A stretch of DNA of 64,000 nt from Microcoleus sp. FACHB-672 (GTDB lineage Bacteria > Cyanobacteriota > Cyanobacteriia > Cyanobacteriales > Oscillatoriaceae): contig NZ_JACJOU010000004.1 of assembly GCF_014695725.1 (NCBI RefSeq), positions 1-64,000 on the forward strand, given 5' to 3'. Made by a program: the position numbers and the translations under genes. Shown piece after piece: positions 42,128 through 51,109 of this stretch. Within the stretch, counting starts at the first letter, position 1. Each line of letters begins with the position of its first letter. The notes beneath the pieces were generated by a model. It was not told the origin of the DNA, made no database searches, and saw only the letters and a list, made by a program, of their open reading frames with translations.

Positions 42128-44146
42128 CTAATTAATTTGCAGGGTTAAATTGTAGGAAATTGGCTCTGTGGCCTCAGAAACAACGACAATTTCATAGTAA
42201 CCGGCTTCAGAAAGTTTATTAGACCAAGTGACTTGTTTTGAATCTTCTAATAAAGGCGGGTTCTTGCCGCTGGGAGTGTAGAGGGACAGCCGGGTTGATT
42301 GAGGCGGCGCGTCTAAAGTTAATTTCATCACTTGATCTTTGCTCAATTTAGCAATATAAGCTTTACCGGCACCGGGTTCAAGATTGCCGGCTAGTTGCGT
42401 GCTAGTGCTACCTCGATCAAATTTAATTTCTTCTAAAGCAGTTCCATCTCCTACACCTTGCACAAAGTCGGTCGCGATTGCTTGCCAAACTTGACCAACA
42501 GGGTTGTCGAGTAAATTCTGACCTTTGGGTTGCTCTGGAAACAGATAGAAAAACTTGGCATCTGTTAAGTCATTGAGCGCCCGACTACTCAAGTGCCGCA
42601 GATTAATTTGTGTTTTCCATCGATCAATATCGGCTGGAGTATAACTGCCCAACCGGCGACGAGATTGATCACTAAGGGCGGCAAGTTGATTAAGCTGTTG
42701 ATCGGCTAAACTATCCCAGCGAGCTCGCCACGCTTCATCAACAGATTCATCACTAAGAACGCGTCCCTGTTGCTCTGGATATTTGGTATAAAAAGCCTCA
42801 TTCACCAAATCAATGTAGAAATTGTAATCAATCCCCAAGGCTTTACGGCGATCACGAAGGGCATCTTTGCGCTGTCTTTCTTCGGCGGAATAATTATCCG
42901 ATCTGTCTGGAGGGGGAATGGAGTGATCCCCTTGTCGTTGTTTGTCTACCCAATAATTACCAGCCCACCAGCCCACCACACCCATGCCGGCAATCACGAT
43001 GCCCATTAGCAGCAGGTTTAGCCAAAAAGGTGCAGCCGCTTTCCGCTGGGGAGTCACGACAGCAGGAACCGGCTGTGGAGGTTGTACCGGCTGTGGGGCT
43101 TGTGCCGATCTTACTGGCGAGACAGCTTGGGTTGCTTGGGTGATATTCGGTTGTGGCGGAGGCGGAAGGGGTGCCGGTTGTGGCGGGGGAAGGGGTGCCG
43201 GTGGAGTGCCGGTGAGGGCTTGTAGTGCCTCTTTTGCCGATTGGTAGCGTTCACCAGGCCGATAAGCCAGCATTTTATCAAACACTGCCCCTAAACTGGG
43301 GCTGAGGCTGACGTAATTGCGCCACTTCCAACTCAGCGTTTGGGGATCTCTAAGTTCTTGGGGTTCCTTGCCGGTGAGTAGTACCAACACCGTCACAGCT
43401 AAGGCATATAAGTCACTGTGGGGGTAAACAGCGCCCATTTGCATTTGCTCATCTGGGGCGTATCCCACCTTACCCAATCGCGTTGCCGGTGCATTACTTC
43501 CTCCCACAAACTCAGACGCTACCGTTGCGGCGACTTGTTTAACGCCGCCAAAGTCTATCAACACCGGCAGCAAATCGGAATTCCGCAGCATTAGGTTATC
43601 GGGAGAAATATCTCGATGCACGACGCCTTGGGTGTGGATGTAGTCTAAAACCGGCAGAATTTGCAGCAGCATTTGCGTGATTTCTGCCTCGCTAAATAGC
43701 CGGTTGTGTACGCGCCGGTTGACTAATAAGGAACGGTAAGTTTGACCGTCCACATAATCTTGCACCAAAAACAAATGTCCCTCACCGTCCAAATTCGCCC
43801 GAAACATCTCCCGGAAGCGTGGAATTTGCGGGTGTTGCAGCTTGTAGAGAACGCCGGCTTCCCGTTCAAACAATTCTTGACCTTTTTGCAGCGCATAGGT
43901 GCCTTGCACTTGGGGGGCAAATTCTTTGAGAACACACTGTTCATTGAAGCGGTTAACATCTTCAGATAGGTAGGTGCGTCCAAAGCCACCTTGCCCAATC
44001 TGGCGAGAAATGCGGTAACGTTCGCCCAAAATCATCCCTTGAACAACACCAGAGGTTGCCGGTGCCTGTAGCTTTTCCCCACATTGAAGGCAGAAATTGC
44101 TGCCAGAGGGGTTTTCGTGTCCTTGATTGCAATAGACGGGCTTCAT
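42128..44146 (-). CDS. Membrane-anchored Ser/Thr protein kinase with N-terminal zinc ribbon and C-terminal PPC-like domain
   Basis: 672 residues. An N-terminal zinc-ribbon-like motif (Cys6, Cys19-x2-Cys22) precedes a Hanks-type kinase (about 44-310): GQGGFG, Lys74 in VLKEF, HRDISPDN (catalytic Asp179) and DFGG (Asp198). The usual Lys of HRDxKPxN is Ser. A Pro/Gln-rich linker leads to one transmembrane helix (about 378-402), then an extracytoplasmic part with two similar helical segments (FYIDLVNEAFYTKYPEQQG, KFFYLFPEQPKGQ) and a C-terminal beta domain resembling bacterial pre-peptidase C-terminal domains. The next gene is a shorter paralogue, so they arose by tandem duplication. Probably couples an external signal to phosphorylation. 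Confidence 0.9.
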   Translation of the reverse strand: MKPVYCNQGHENPSGSNFCLQCGEKLQAPATSGVVQGMILGERYRISRQIGQGGFGRTYLSEDVNRFNEQCVLKEFAPQVQGTYALQKGQELFEREAGVLYKLQHPQIPRFREMFRANLDGEGHLFLVQDYVDGQTYRSLLVNRRVHNRLFSEAEITQMLLQILPVLDYIHTQGVVHRDISPDNLMLRNSDLLPVLIDFGGVKQVAATVASEFVGGSNAPATRLGKVGYAPDEQMQMGAVYPHSDLYALAVTVLVLLTGKEPQELRDPQTLSWKWRNYVSLSPSLGAVFDKMLAYRPGERYQSAKEALQALTGTPPAPLPPPQPAPLPPPPQPNITQATQAVSPVRSAQAPQPVQPPQPVPAVVTPQRKAAAPFWLNLLLMGIVIAGMGVVGWWAGNYWVDKQRQGDHSIPPPDRSDNYSAEERQRKDALRDRRKALGIDYNFYIDLVNEAFYTKYPEQQGRVLSDESVDEAWRARWDSLADQQLNQLAALSDQSRRRLGSYTPADIDRWKTQINLRHLSSRALNDLTDAKFFYLFPEQPKGQNLLDNPVGQVWQAIATDFVQGVGDGTALEEIKFDRGSTSTQLAGNLEPGAGKAYIAKLSKDQVMKLTLDAPPQSTRLSLYTPSGKNPPLLEDSKQVTWSNKLSEAGYYEIVVVSEATEPISYNLTLQIN

Positions 44147-44392
44147 TGGCCTAGGGCGATTGTAAAAGGGTTCAGTATGGGTATAACAAATTCACTGAGA
44201 TTGTACCAACTGGCTGCTTTATCTCGATTTTTGAGTTGGGATTGAAAAATCCAGTGCTGAACTCAAAAAACTGCACGTTTCTAAATATTTCTTTACAGAT
44301 GCGAGAGGCAAAACGCTTATCTGCTCTCGCACAGCGTCTTTGCAAACGGGTAACGTATTTTATTTTATAAAATCAACCTTAGCACTCAGCAC

Positions 44393-46078
44393 TCATCTAT
44401 TCTCGGCTCGATTGGCAGCAATTGCGTACCAAATTTGACCCCATGTTTCTGGGTTGAGTGTTTGCCCCTGTTGTTGTGGAAATAGTTGATAAAATTGCTC
44501 GTCAGTCTGGCGAATTAGCTCCTGGGTGCTGAGATTGCTCTGCCGGCTTTGATAATTTTCTTCGGTATATCGCCCAATTTGCCGGCGCGATTTCTCACTT
44601 AAATTTGCCTGCTCTAATTTATTTAGCAAAGCATCAGCGCTGTCATACCATTTTTGCCGATAACCATCATCTTCTTGATTATTTGTCAAGAGGCGATCTT
44701 TTAATTCTGGATGTCGGCTGTAAAACTGTTCATTAACTAAAAGATTGAAGAATTCTTCAGGAATTTGCAAGGCTTCGCGGCGATCAAAAATATTGTCTAG
44801 GCGAGACTCTTCTTTAGAATTAGAAATGGTGGTTGGCAACTGTGGCGGTGTCCAAGAAATAAACTTGGGAAACGCCCAAGAAGCAACCCCGGCTAGTAAT
44901 AGCAAACCAATGCTAATGGCAGTCAGTGTGCGAAAACAATGCCATAGAAAACGGATGGGAAACAGGAGAATACCGACAGGATTTAAACGCCCGTGACCGG
45001 CAGCAGGAACAATGGGTGCCGGCTGATGTACCACAATGGCTGGTGGAGGTGCCGGCGCGGGTTTAGGGGGCGCAGGCAGGGCTTTTGGCGCAACGACAAC
45101 GGTGTTGATCTGGGTAATATTACTGGGCTGAGTTTTTAAGGCAGAAGGTTCTAAAGCTTGAATAACATCACCGGCAGTTTGATAGCGCTGGCTAGGATTT
45201 CTGAGCAACATCTTCTCTAAAATTGCCGCCAGATTTGGGCTAATACTGACGACCTGCCGCCATTGCCAAATCGCTTTAAAGCTGTTGTATAAGTCTTGGG
45301 GTTCCTTGCCGGTGAGCAAAACCAAAGCGGTTACTGCTAAGGAATATAAATCGCTGCTGGGAAAAGCTTTCCCTTTTTTCAGTTGTTCTTCTGGGGCGTA
45401 TCCGGGTTTGCCAATATGTGTGGAAAAGGCAAGCTGACTGAACTTAGAAATGGCAGAAACCGCGACTTCTTTTACGCCGCCAAAGTCTATTAACACCGGC
45501 AGCCGATCAGAATTCCGCAAAATCAGGTTTTCGGGAGAAATATCGCGGTGAATTACGCCTTGGGAGTGGATATAATCCAAAACCGGCAGCAGTTGCAGCA
45601 ACAGTTGGGTGACTTCTTCCTCACTAAACAACTGTCTTTGACTTTTACGGCTGTTTAATAATTCTCGGTAAGTTTGTCCCTCAATATAATCTTGCACCAA
45701 AAATAAAGACTCAACACCGGCCATTTGCCCGCGAAGCAACTCTCGAAAGCGCGGAATCTGCGGGTGTTGCAGCTTGTAGAGAACGCCGGCTTCTCGTTCA
45801 AACAGTTCTTGGGCTTTTTGTAAGGCGCTGCCACTTTGAACTTGGGGGGCAAATTCCTTTAAAACACAGCGTTCGTTAAAACGATTGATATCTTCAACCA
45901 GATAAGTCCGTCCGAAACCGCCTTGCCCTAACTGGAGGATAACCCGGTAGCGATCATCCAGAATTATCCCCGCAGACATCCCACCGGCTACCGATGGGGC
46001 AAGTTTGTCGCCACATTGGTGACAGAAGCGATTGCCGGCTGGATTTTCATGTCCTTGCGTGCAATAAACGGGCGTCAT
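44393..46078 (-). CDS. Membrane-anchored Ser/Thr protein kinase (shorter paralogue)
   Basis: 561 residues, same plan as the 42128-44146 kinase without its C-terminal beta domain. Zinc-ribbon motif CTQGHENPAGNRFCHQCG, kinase domain with GQGGFG, VLKEF, HRDISPENL and DFGG, a Pro-rich linker, a transmembrane helix (about 380-402) and an extracytoplasmic helical region with the same FYSRHPEL and FYQLFPQQQG segments. It ends soon after the second segment, so a PPC-like domain was either lost here or gained by the paralogue. The start codon (MTPVYCTQGH) aligns with that of its neighbour. Confidence 0.9.
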   Translation of the reverse strand: MTPVYCTQGHENPAGNRFCHQCGDKLAPSVAGGMSAGIILDDRYRVILQLGQGGFGRTYLVEDINRFNERCVLKEFAPQVQSGSALQKAQELFEREAGVLYKLQHPQIPRFRELLRGQMAGVESLFLVQDYIEGQTYRELLNSRKSQRQLFSEEEVTQLLLQLLPVLDYIHSQGVIHRDISPENLILRNSDRLPVLIDFGGVKEVAVSAISKFSQLAFSTHIGKPGYAPEEQLKKGKAFPSSDLYSLAVTALVLLTGKEPQDLYNSFKAIWQWRQVVSISPNLAAILEKMLLRNPSQRYQTAGDVIQALEPSALKTQPSNITQINTVVVAPKALPAPPKPAPAPPPAIVVHQPAPIVPAAGHGRLNPVGILLFPIRFLWHCFRTLTAISIGLLLLAGVASWAFPKFISWTPPQLPTTISNSKEESRLDNIFDRREALQIPEEFFNLLVNEQFYSRHPELKDRLLTNNQEDDGYRQKWYDSADALLNKLEQANLSEKSRRQIGRYTEENYQSRQSNLSTQELIRQTDEQFYQLFPQQQGQTLNPETWGQIWYAIAANRAENR

Positions 46079-46464
46079 TGTTTTGTATTAACGAGTTCCG
46101 GTGAAGCTTCAGCAATGGTAAAGCCCATTTACTGAGATTGTACAAGCGCTTGGGGAGTTGCCGGCTTATGAGAGTGCCGGTAAGAAACGCTTGAGTTCCC
46201 TTGATTCAAATCTAAACTGTAAACTCCAGATATGGGGCACTTTGTAGATAACAACAACAGACAAATCACCATCCCCGGAAACCACTCAATCTATTTGCCG
46301 GCTAAATATTACTGCTAGACGTTTCCACCACAATCTCCAAATCTCTAAAAACCAACACTCTAGCCAAGCTCAACCTTAATAAGCAGCCGTGGCAACGCCT
46401 TAATTAATCAATCGAAAGTGAAAGCCACTGGTATTGTGGAGAAAGACCCAGTTCGCTTTCCACT
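46079..46464. other. Divergent spacer, kinase / hydrolase-like gene
   Basis: No gene seen; it holds the divergent promoters. A 69-codon plus frame (46418-46627) is out of frame with the gene at 46465. Confidence 0.5.
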
Positions 46465-47400
46465 ATGGCCACCACTGTTGACCCGACTTCTGCATCTACC
46501 ACCGACCCATCTACCGGCATCGGTGGCACTGTTTATGAATATCTCTGGACTTGGAAAAAACGCCAGGTACAGATCACTTATGAAATTATGGGTGAAGGAA
46601 AGCCCATCTTATTATTGCCGGCCTTAAGTACGGTTTCCACACGGGCAGAAATGCGCGGCATCGCTGAACTCTTGGCCCCTCAATTTCAGGTCATTGCCTT
46701 AGACTGGCCCGGATTTGGCAGCTCAGAACGCCCGCCTTTTAACTACGAACCGACCCTCTACTACAGCTTTCTAGCCGATTTCGTGCGCGATACGTTTACT
46801 GAACCCATTGTTGTCATTGCTGCCGGCCACGCTGCCGGTTATGTGATGCATTTGGCCCAGCACAAGCCGCCGATGTGGTCGTGGGTGGTTTTAGTTGCCC
46901 CGACTTGGCGCGGGCCTCTGCCGACGGCAATGGGCGAAAATCGCTGGTTCTACAAAATTTTGAAGCAGTTGGTGTGCTTGCCGGTGTTGGGGCAGTTCCT
47001 CTATTTTTTAAATACCGTAGCGCCCTTCTTAACTTCAATGTACCGGCGTCATGTTTACAGCAACCCCAATGCCGTAACTCCCAGCCTGATTCAACAAAAG
47101 CAGCGTATTTCCAGGCAACCAGGGGCACGATTTGCCCCGGCTGCGTTTGTCACCGGCAGCCTCGATACGGTGAAGGCAAGACCCCAGTTTATTGATTTGT
47201 TTCAACCCTTGCCAGTGCCGGTGTTAGTAGTGATCGGTGAGCAAACCCCACCGAAGTCACGCATGGAAATGGAAGTGCTGGTGAGTTTCTCTGGCGTGCA
47301 AAAGTGCCGGCTTCCCGGTTCTTTAGGATTACATGAAGAATATCCAGTGGCTTTGGCCGATACGATTTTGCCTTTTCTTAAAAAGTTTCTCTCGCGTTAA
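46465..47400 (+). CDS. Alpha/beta-hydrolase-fold protein lacking the nucleophile Ser
   Basis: 311 residues. The fold is clear: GKPILLLPALSTVSTRAEMRG (oxyanion region), VIALDWPGFGSSERP, the nucleophile-elbow position VVIAAGHAAGYVMHLA, VLVVIGEQTPPKS (acid region) and GLHEEYP with the terminal His. The elbow reads G-H-A-A-G instead of G-x-S-x-G, so Ser is replaced by Ala and ordinary hydrolysis is unlikely. Such proteins can be non-catalytic binding partners. I cannot name the family. It precedes a cobalamin-riboswitch region but has no obvious link to it. Confidence 0.85.
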   Translation: MATTVDPTSASTTDPSTGIGGTVYEYLWTWKKRQVQITYEIMGEGKPILLLPALSTVSTRAEMRGIAELLAPQFQVIALDWPGFGSSERPPFNYEPTLYYSFLADFVRDTFTEPIVVIAAGHAAGYVMHLAQHKPPMWSWVVLVAPTWRGPLPTAMGENRWFYKILKQLVCLPVLGQFLYFLNTVAPFLTSMYRRHVYSNPNAVTPSLIQQKQRISRQPGARFAPAAFVTGSLDTVKARPQFIDLFQPLPVPVLVVIGEQTPPKSRMEMEVLVSFSGVQKCRLPGSLGLHEEYPVALADTILPFLKKFLSR

Positions 47401-47500
47401 TCGCTCAGTTCCAGGGTATTTCGCTTAAAAATCACAATTTTATGTTTTTGTCAAGGCCGCTTCCAGTTAGGTGACGGACACGGTACTATATTGAAGTCGA

Positions 47501-47686
47501 GCCGGTTCTAGCGGGGTTCAGCCGCTGGAGGTAACGGGGAAAGTGCAGTGCAAATCTGCCGCTGTCCCGCAGCTGTAAACCGATTTTGGATTTGGGATTG
47601 TCTTATGTTCTTATCTAAAATTGAGTGAGTCAGAATGCCCACCGGCAAAAAAGTTAATTATTCAACACATCTGCGAGGTACGGATG
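47501..47686 (+). promoter_or_regulatory. Cobalamin riboswitch (upstream of DUF1636-cobW)
   Basis: Aptamer about 47501-47646: closing helix GCCGGT/ACCGGC, the core GGGGAAAGTGCAGTGCAA, GCTGTCCCGCAGCTGTAA (B12-box region) and GTCAGAATGCCCACCGG. A hairpin follows with arms CATCTG (47668-47673) and CGGATG (47681-47686), its loop containing GAGGT. The ATG at 47684 opens only a seven-codon frame (MNVHLIF). The DUF1636 start is 230 bp further on. Confidence 0.93.
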
Positions 47687-47915
47687 AACGTTCATTTAAT
47701 CTTTTAACAATTTGTTAGTTCGAGTCTGCGGTTGCCGGCATCCTATTTGCTGAGGATGGTTAATTACCAGTTCAAGATTCGGAAATTCAACATTTATCTT
47801 GATAATGCGGAGAGAAAAAGCAGTTTCTTTTCGCGTCAATCTTGAGTCAGCTTTGGGCGATTGGCTAGTTGCTATTCGCTAATTTTACGGTCAATAACTA
47901 GGAAAAGAACGTTTG

Positions 47916-48317
47916 ATGAAAACACCCCATACTTTATTTGTTTGTACAGCCTGCGCTTCAGTTTGGAAGGATGGAAAGCGAGAGGGAAAAAGTGGAGGTC
48001 AGGATCTTTTAGAACAGATTAATGAACTTCATCAGAATTGGGATTTACGAGAGGATTTCCCCATTCAAGAAGTTGAATGTATGAGCGCTTGCAGCCGTTC
48101 TTGTGCGGTTTCATTCGCGGCAGCCGGCAAGTACACTTATTTGTTTGGCGATTTACCCGTTAATGAAAGCGCTGCGGCTGTGTTGCAATGTGCGAGTCAA
48201 TATTATGCTAAACCCGATGGTTTATTACCGTGGTCAGAACGACCTGAACCCCTAAAAAGGGGAATTTTAGCAAAAATCCCTCCGCTTCCAACGTTAGAGT
48301 TCGTCGCTCAAAAATAA
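47916..48317 (+). CDS. DUF1636 family metal-binding-type protein
   Basis: 133 residues from ATG 47916 with AGGAAAAG upstream. DUF1636 proteins resemble thioredoxin-like ferredoxins; conserved cysteines are visible in FVCTACASVWKDG and in VECMSACSRSCAVSFAA, and ELHQNW and YTYLFGDLP are family segments. They recur next to cobW genes and under cobalamin riboswitches, so a role in cobalamin-related metal handling is inferred. Here cobW follows 122 bp downstream in the same direction. No membrane segment. Confidence 0.88.
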   Translation: MKTPHTLFVCTACASVWKDGKREGKSGGQDLLEQINELHQNWDLREDFPIQEVECMSACSRSCAVSFAAAGKYTYLFGDLPVNESAAAVLQCASQYYAKPDGLLPWSERPEPLKRGILAKIPPLPTLEFVAQK

Positions 48318-48439
48318 CGCTTTGGGGAAATCTAAGTTCATAAAATTTCCTCACCTAAAAACTGCAAGGGCGGGTTCAACAAATAACCTTTCCCAACAAA
48401 CCGAAAACTTCAATCAAACCCTGCCCACAAAACGAACAA

Positions 48440-49471
48440 ATGCACAAAATTCCTGTCACTGTAATCACCGGCTTCTTGGGTGCAGGTAAAACCACCCTGA
48501 TTCGCAACCTTCTGCAAAACAATCAAGGACGCAGAATTGCCGTCATTGTCAATGAATTTGGCGAAATTGGAATTGATGGAGATTTGCTGAAATCTTGCCA
48601 AGTTTGCGATGAAGACGACAATCCCATCGGCAACATTATAGAACTAACCAATGGTTGCCTTTGCTGCACCGTCCAAGAAGAATTTTTACCGACAATGCAG
48701 CAGATATTGCAACGTCGAGAACAGATTGATTGTATGTTAATCGAAACATCTGGACTCGCCTTGCCAAAACCCTTAGTGCAAGCCTTCCGATGGCCAGAAA
48801 TTCGTACCGGCGCAACCGTTGATGGTGTTATTACCGTGGTAGACTGTGAAGCCGTAGCCGCCGGCACTCTGGTTGGTAATCTTGACGCATTAAATGCACA
48901 GCGACAAGCAGATCCGAATTTAGAACACGAAACACCGATTGAAGAATTGTTTGAAGATCAGTTAGCCTGTGCGGATCTTGTATTGCTCACGAAAGTGGAT
49001 TTAGTTGATGCTCAAACGCGCCAAAAAGTAGAAAATTGGCTGCAACAAGAATTACCTCCCGGCGTCAAAGTTGTTGCGTGTGAAAGTGGTCAAATTAACC
49101 CAGATGTGCTGTTAGGATTTAATGCAGCCGTTGAGGATAATTTAGAAAGTCGGCCTAGTCATCACGACACGGAAGAAGACCACGATCATGATGACGATAT
49201 TAACTCGGTACACTTTATCGGCGACAACGAATTTGAGCCGCAAGCATTAATATCTAAGTTGCAAAAATTAGTGCAACAGCAAGAAATTTACCGAGTTAAA
49301 GGCTTTGTTTCAGTGCCGGATAAAGCAATGCGTTTGGTTGTGCAAGGCGTGGGTTCTCGCTTTGATCATTTCTATGATCGTCCTTGGCTAGCAACGGAAA
49401 TTCGTCAGACACGATTAGTCTTAATCGGTCGCGATTTGGATGAATCTGAGATTCAGACAGTTCTGCAATAG
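48440..49471 (+). CDS. cobW: CobW, COG0523 GTPase linked to cobalamin synthesis
   Basis: 343 residues. The G3E GTPase domain has GFLGAGKTTLIRN (Walker A), VIVNEFGEIGID, ELTNGCLCC with the CxCC metal site, LIETSGLALPKP and LLTKVDLVD (guanine specificity). A His/Asp-rich insertion (HHDTEEDHDHDDD) around residue 245 precedes the CobW C-terminal domain ending LVLIGRDLDESEI. CobW proteins are thought to deliver Co2+ to the cobaltochelatase. The cobalamin riboswitch upstream of DUF1636 marks this copy, rather than the two later COG0523 proteins, as the cobalamin-linked one. Confidence 0.93.
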   Translation: MHKIPVTVITGFLGAGKTTLIRNLLQNNQGRRIAVIVNEFGEIGIDGDLLKSCQVCDEDDNPIGNIIELTNGCLCCTVQEEFLPTMQQILQRREQIDCMLIETSGLALPKPLVQAFRWPEIRTGATVDGVITVVDCEAVAAGTLVGNLDALNAQRQADPNLEHETPIEELFEDQLACADLVLLTKVDLVDAQTRQKVENWLQQELPPGVKVVACESGQINPDVLLGFNAAVEDNLESRPSHHDTEEDHDHDDDINSVHFIGDNEFEPQALISKLQKLVQQQEIYRVKGFVSVPDKAMRLVVQGVGSRFDHFYDRPWLATEIRQTRLVLIGRDLDESEIQTVLQ

Positions 49472-49479
49472 CGCTAAAG

Positions 49480-49528
49480 TTAGGGGGGTAGGTGCAGCAC
49501 TCATACTGAGTCCTGAACCTACCCCTAA
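49480..49528 (+). terminator. Hairpin after cobW
   Basis: TTAGGGGGGTAGGT (49480-49493) can pair with ACCTACCCCTAA (49517-49528), leaving two extra G. It sits just after the cobW stop. No good T run follows on either strand. Confidence 0.5.
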
Positions 49529-49628
49529 CGAAAATAATAAAAACCCCTGACTCAACGCACCAACCCTCAATTTTATCTGTGTTTATCTGTGTGCATCTGT
49601 GGTTAAAAATCAATCTTAAATTGTGCAA

Positions 49629-50471
49629 TTAACCGTGAAAAGGCACAGTAAGCAAAGGCAAAAAAGCCAAAAGTAACCACATCCAAAACCACCGATTAAT
49701 CGAAGATTGCTCCTCTGGCTGCGCCAAAAGCGCTTCTATACGCTCCTCTAACCGGCTTCGAGGCGCAACAGCACTGAGTGCCGCACAGAAACTTTCAGAG
49801 GGTGCCGGCAGCACACTAACAACCAGTAACAACGATTCAGCTAATATCAAAGAGTCTACCTGTTGCGCTGCTTTTGCATCAGCACGCAGTTCCCGCAAAA
49901 CTAATAATTCTTGCCATAAAGCTTCTGTATTTGGCAACCAAGTGGTGCAAGAACGCACCCAGCCAAGCCAGAAAAACCAAAAGGTATCTCGATAATAATA
50001 ATGCGCTTGCTCGTGAGCGAAAACTGCCTCCAAATGAGCGCTATCAAGGGTCTGTAACAGCCCTTCGCTGACGACTAATTCCGGATGCCAAAAACCTATC
50101 TGAGCGGTAAATAGGGCATTTGTGTCGAGAATACGAGCCGGTATGCCATTAATATTGCGCCGGCAATAAGTGCGAGTTTTTTGCAGCGTTTTCCAACCCT
50201 GCGTTGCTAGCTTTACGCATAAAACTCCTGCCAATCCTAAAAAACCAGAGGCAATTGCATAGCTTAACCAGTCTGTAAGCAAGCCGACCATTTGCCCAGA
50301 TGGACCCATAAAAAGCACGGCTATTGCTGTCATTATTAGCAGCAGTGGAGGAAACAGAAAAAGCATAATTGCTCGTTGCCAGCGTTCTCTCCAGTTTCCT
50401 GCCGACGTCACCCATCTCTTTCTCACACACCACGCAAACGCCAGCGCTGCCAGAATCATCAACAAATGCAT
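49629..50471 (-). CDS. M56-family (BlaR1-type) membrane metallopeptidase, PetP-like
   Basis: 280 residues from ATG 50471, whose A is the last base of the upstream BlaI stop codon (TAATG). Four hydrophobic helices (about 2-16, 36-60, 68-92 and near the C-terminus, NRWFWMWLLLAFLPLL) surround a gluzincin site: FAHEQAHYYYRD (HExxH) and ELRADAKAAQ (third ligand Glu). BlaR1-type proteases degrade their partner repressor on signal. In Synechocystis such a BlaI/M56 pair, PetR/PetP, switches plastocyanin and cytochrome c6 with copper, so this pair is a candidate orthologue; no petE or petJ is in the window to support it. Confidence 0.9.
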   Translation of the reverse strand: MHLLMILAALAFAWCVRKRWVTSAGNWRERWQRAIMLFLFPPLLLIMTAIAVLFMGPSGQMVGLLTDWLSYAIASGFLGLAGVLCVKLATQGWKTLQKTRTYCRRNINGIPARILDTNALFTAQIGFWHPELVVSEGLLQTLDSAHLEAVFAHEQAHYYYRDTFWFFWLGWVRSCTTWLPNTEALWQELLVLRELRADAKAAQQVDSLILAESLLLVVSVLPAPSESFCAALSAVAPRSRLEERIEALLAQPEEQSSINRWFWMWLLLAFLPLLTVPFHG

Positions 50472-50890
50472 TATTTTTCCTCCCTGGCTTTGCGTGCGGC
50501 TTGAATTCGTTGGGCAATTGCTTCTAATTGATCTAAACTTGCACAATCGAGGCTATCAGCAAAAGCTGCAACAATGTCCGGATTACTCACTTCCAAAAAT
50601 CGGTGCAATTTTTCGTAAGCCTCCAATACTTTTGCTTCCTCACGAGACACTAAAGGTCGCCAAGAGAATATGCGCCCTTTGTTATCGCAAGCAAGCCAAC
50701 CTTTTTGGGTAAGGCGACGCAACACAGTTGTAACTGAAGTGTAGGCTAATTCCCGGTCAGGATCAGCCAAAATGCGTTCGTGTACATCCTTAACAGTAGC
50801 GGAACCGAGTTCCCAGATAATGTTTAAAATTTCTGCCTCTAATGGGCCGAGGGAAAGTTGTTTAGGACGGTAATTTGGCAGCGGAGTCAT
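50471..50890 (-). CDS. BlaI/MecI/CopY-family repressor, PetR-like
   Basis: 139 residues, winged-helix DNA-binding protein. The recognition region is LSLGPLEAEILNIIWELGSA, TVKDVHERIL, AYTSVTTVLRRLTQKGWLAC, typical of Penicillinase-repressor family members; the C-terminal part (EAYEKLHRFLEVSNPDIVAAF) would form the dimerisation and protease-sensitive region. Cognate regulators repress target genes and are cleaved by a membrane protease encoded next to them, here at 49629-50471. It is first in the operon, with its promoter in the spacer shared with the TonB receptor gene. Confidence 0.93.
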   Translation of the reverse strand: MTPLPNYRPKQLSLGPLEAEILNIIWELGSATVKDVHERILADPDRELAYTSVTTVLRRLTQKGWLACDNKGRIFSWRPLVSREEAKVLEAYEKLHRFLEVSNPDIVAAFADSLDCASLDQLEAIAQRIQAARKAREEK

Positions 50891-50971
50891 AACTGTTTAA
50901 CACGCTAGCATTGGTTTTCTATATAGCACATTACACTTATAACTTTCATTTTTTAACAAATATAGAGAAGT

Positions 50972-51008
50972 TTGACAGCCTGTCTTTTGACTTAGATAAC
51001 AAGCTGTC
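50972..51008 (+). promoter_or_regulatory. Candidate promoter/operator of the TonB receptor gene
   Basis: TTGACA (50972-50977) lies about 15-17 bp before TAGATA/GATAAC (50993-51000). GACAGC (50974-50979) and GCTGTC (51003-51008) form an inverted repeat over the same stretch, which could be an operator. It lies about 100 bp before the receptor start. Confidence 0.4.
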
Positions 51009-51109
51009 CCACAATAACGTGTGGCTTTGCTTTATCATGATCCCAAAACAGCGATTCCTCTTAATTTTATTGAGGGGAAGATTTTGAGTGTCTACTTTTA
51101 TTACTCAGC

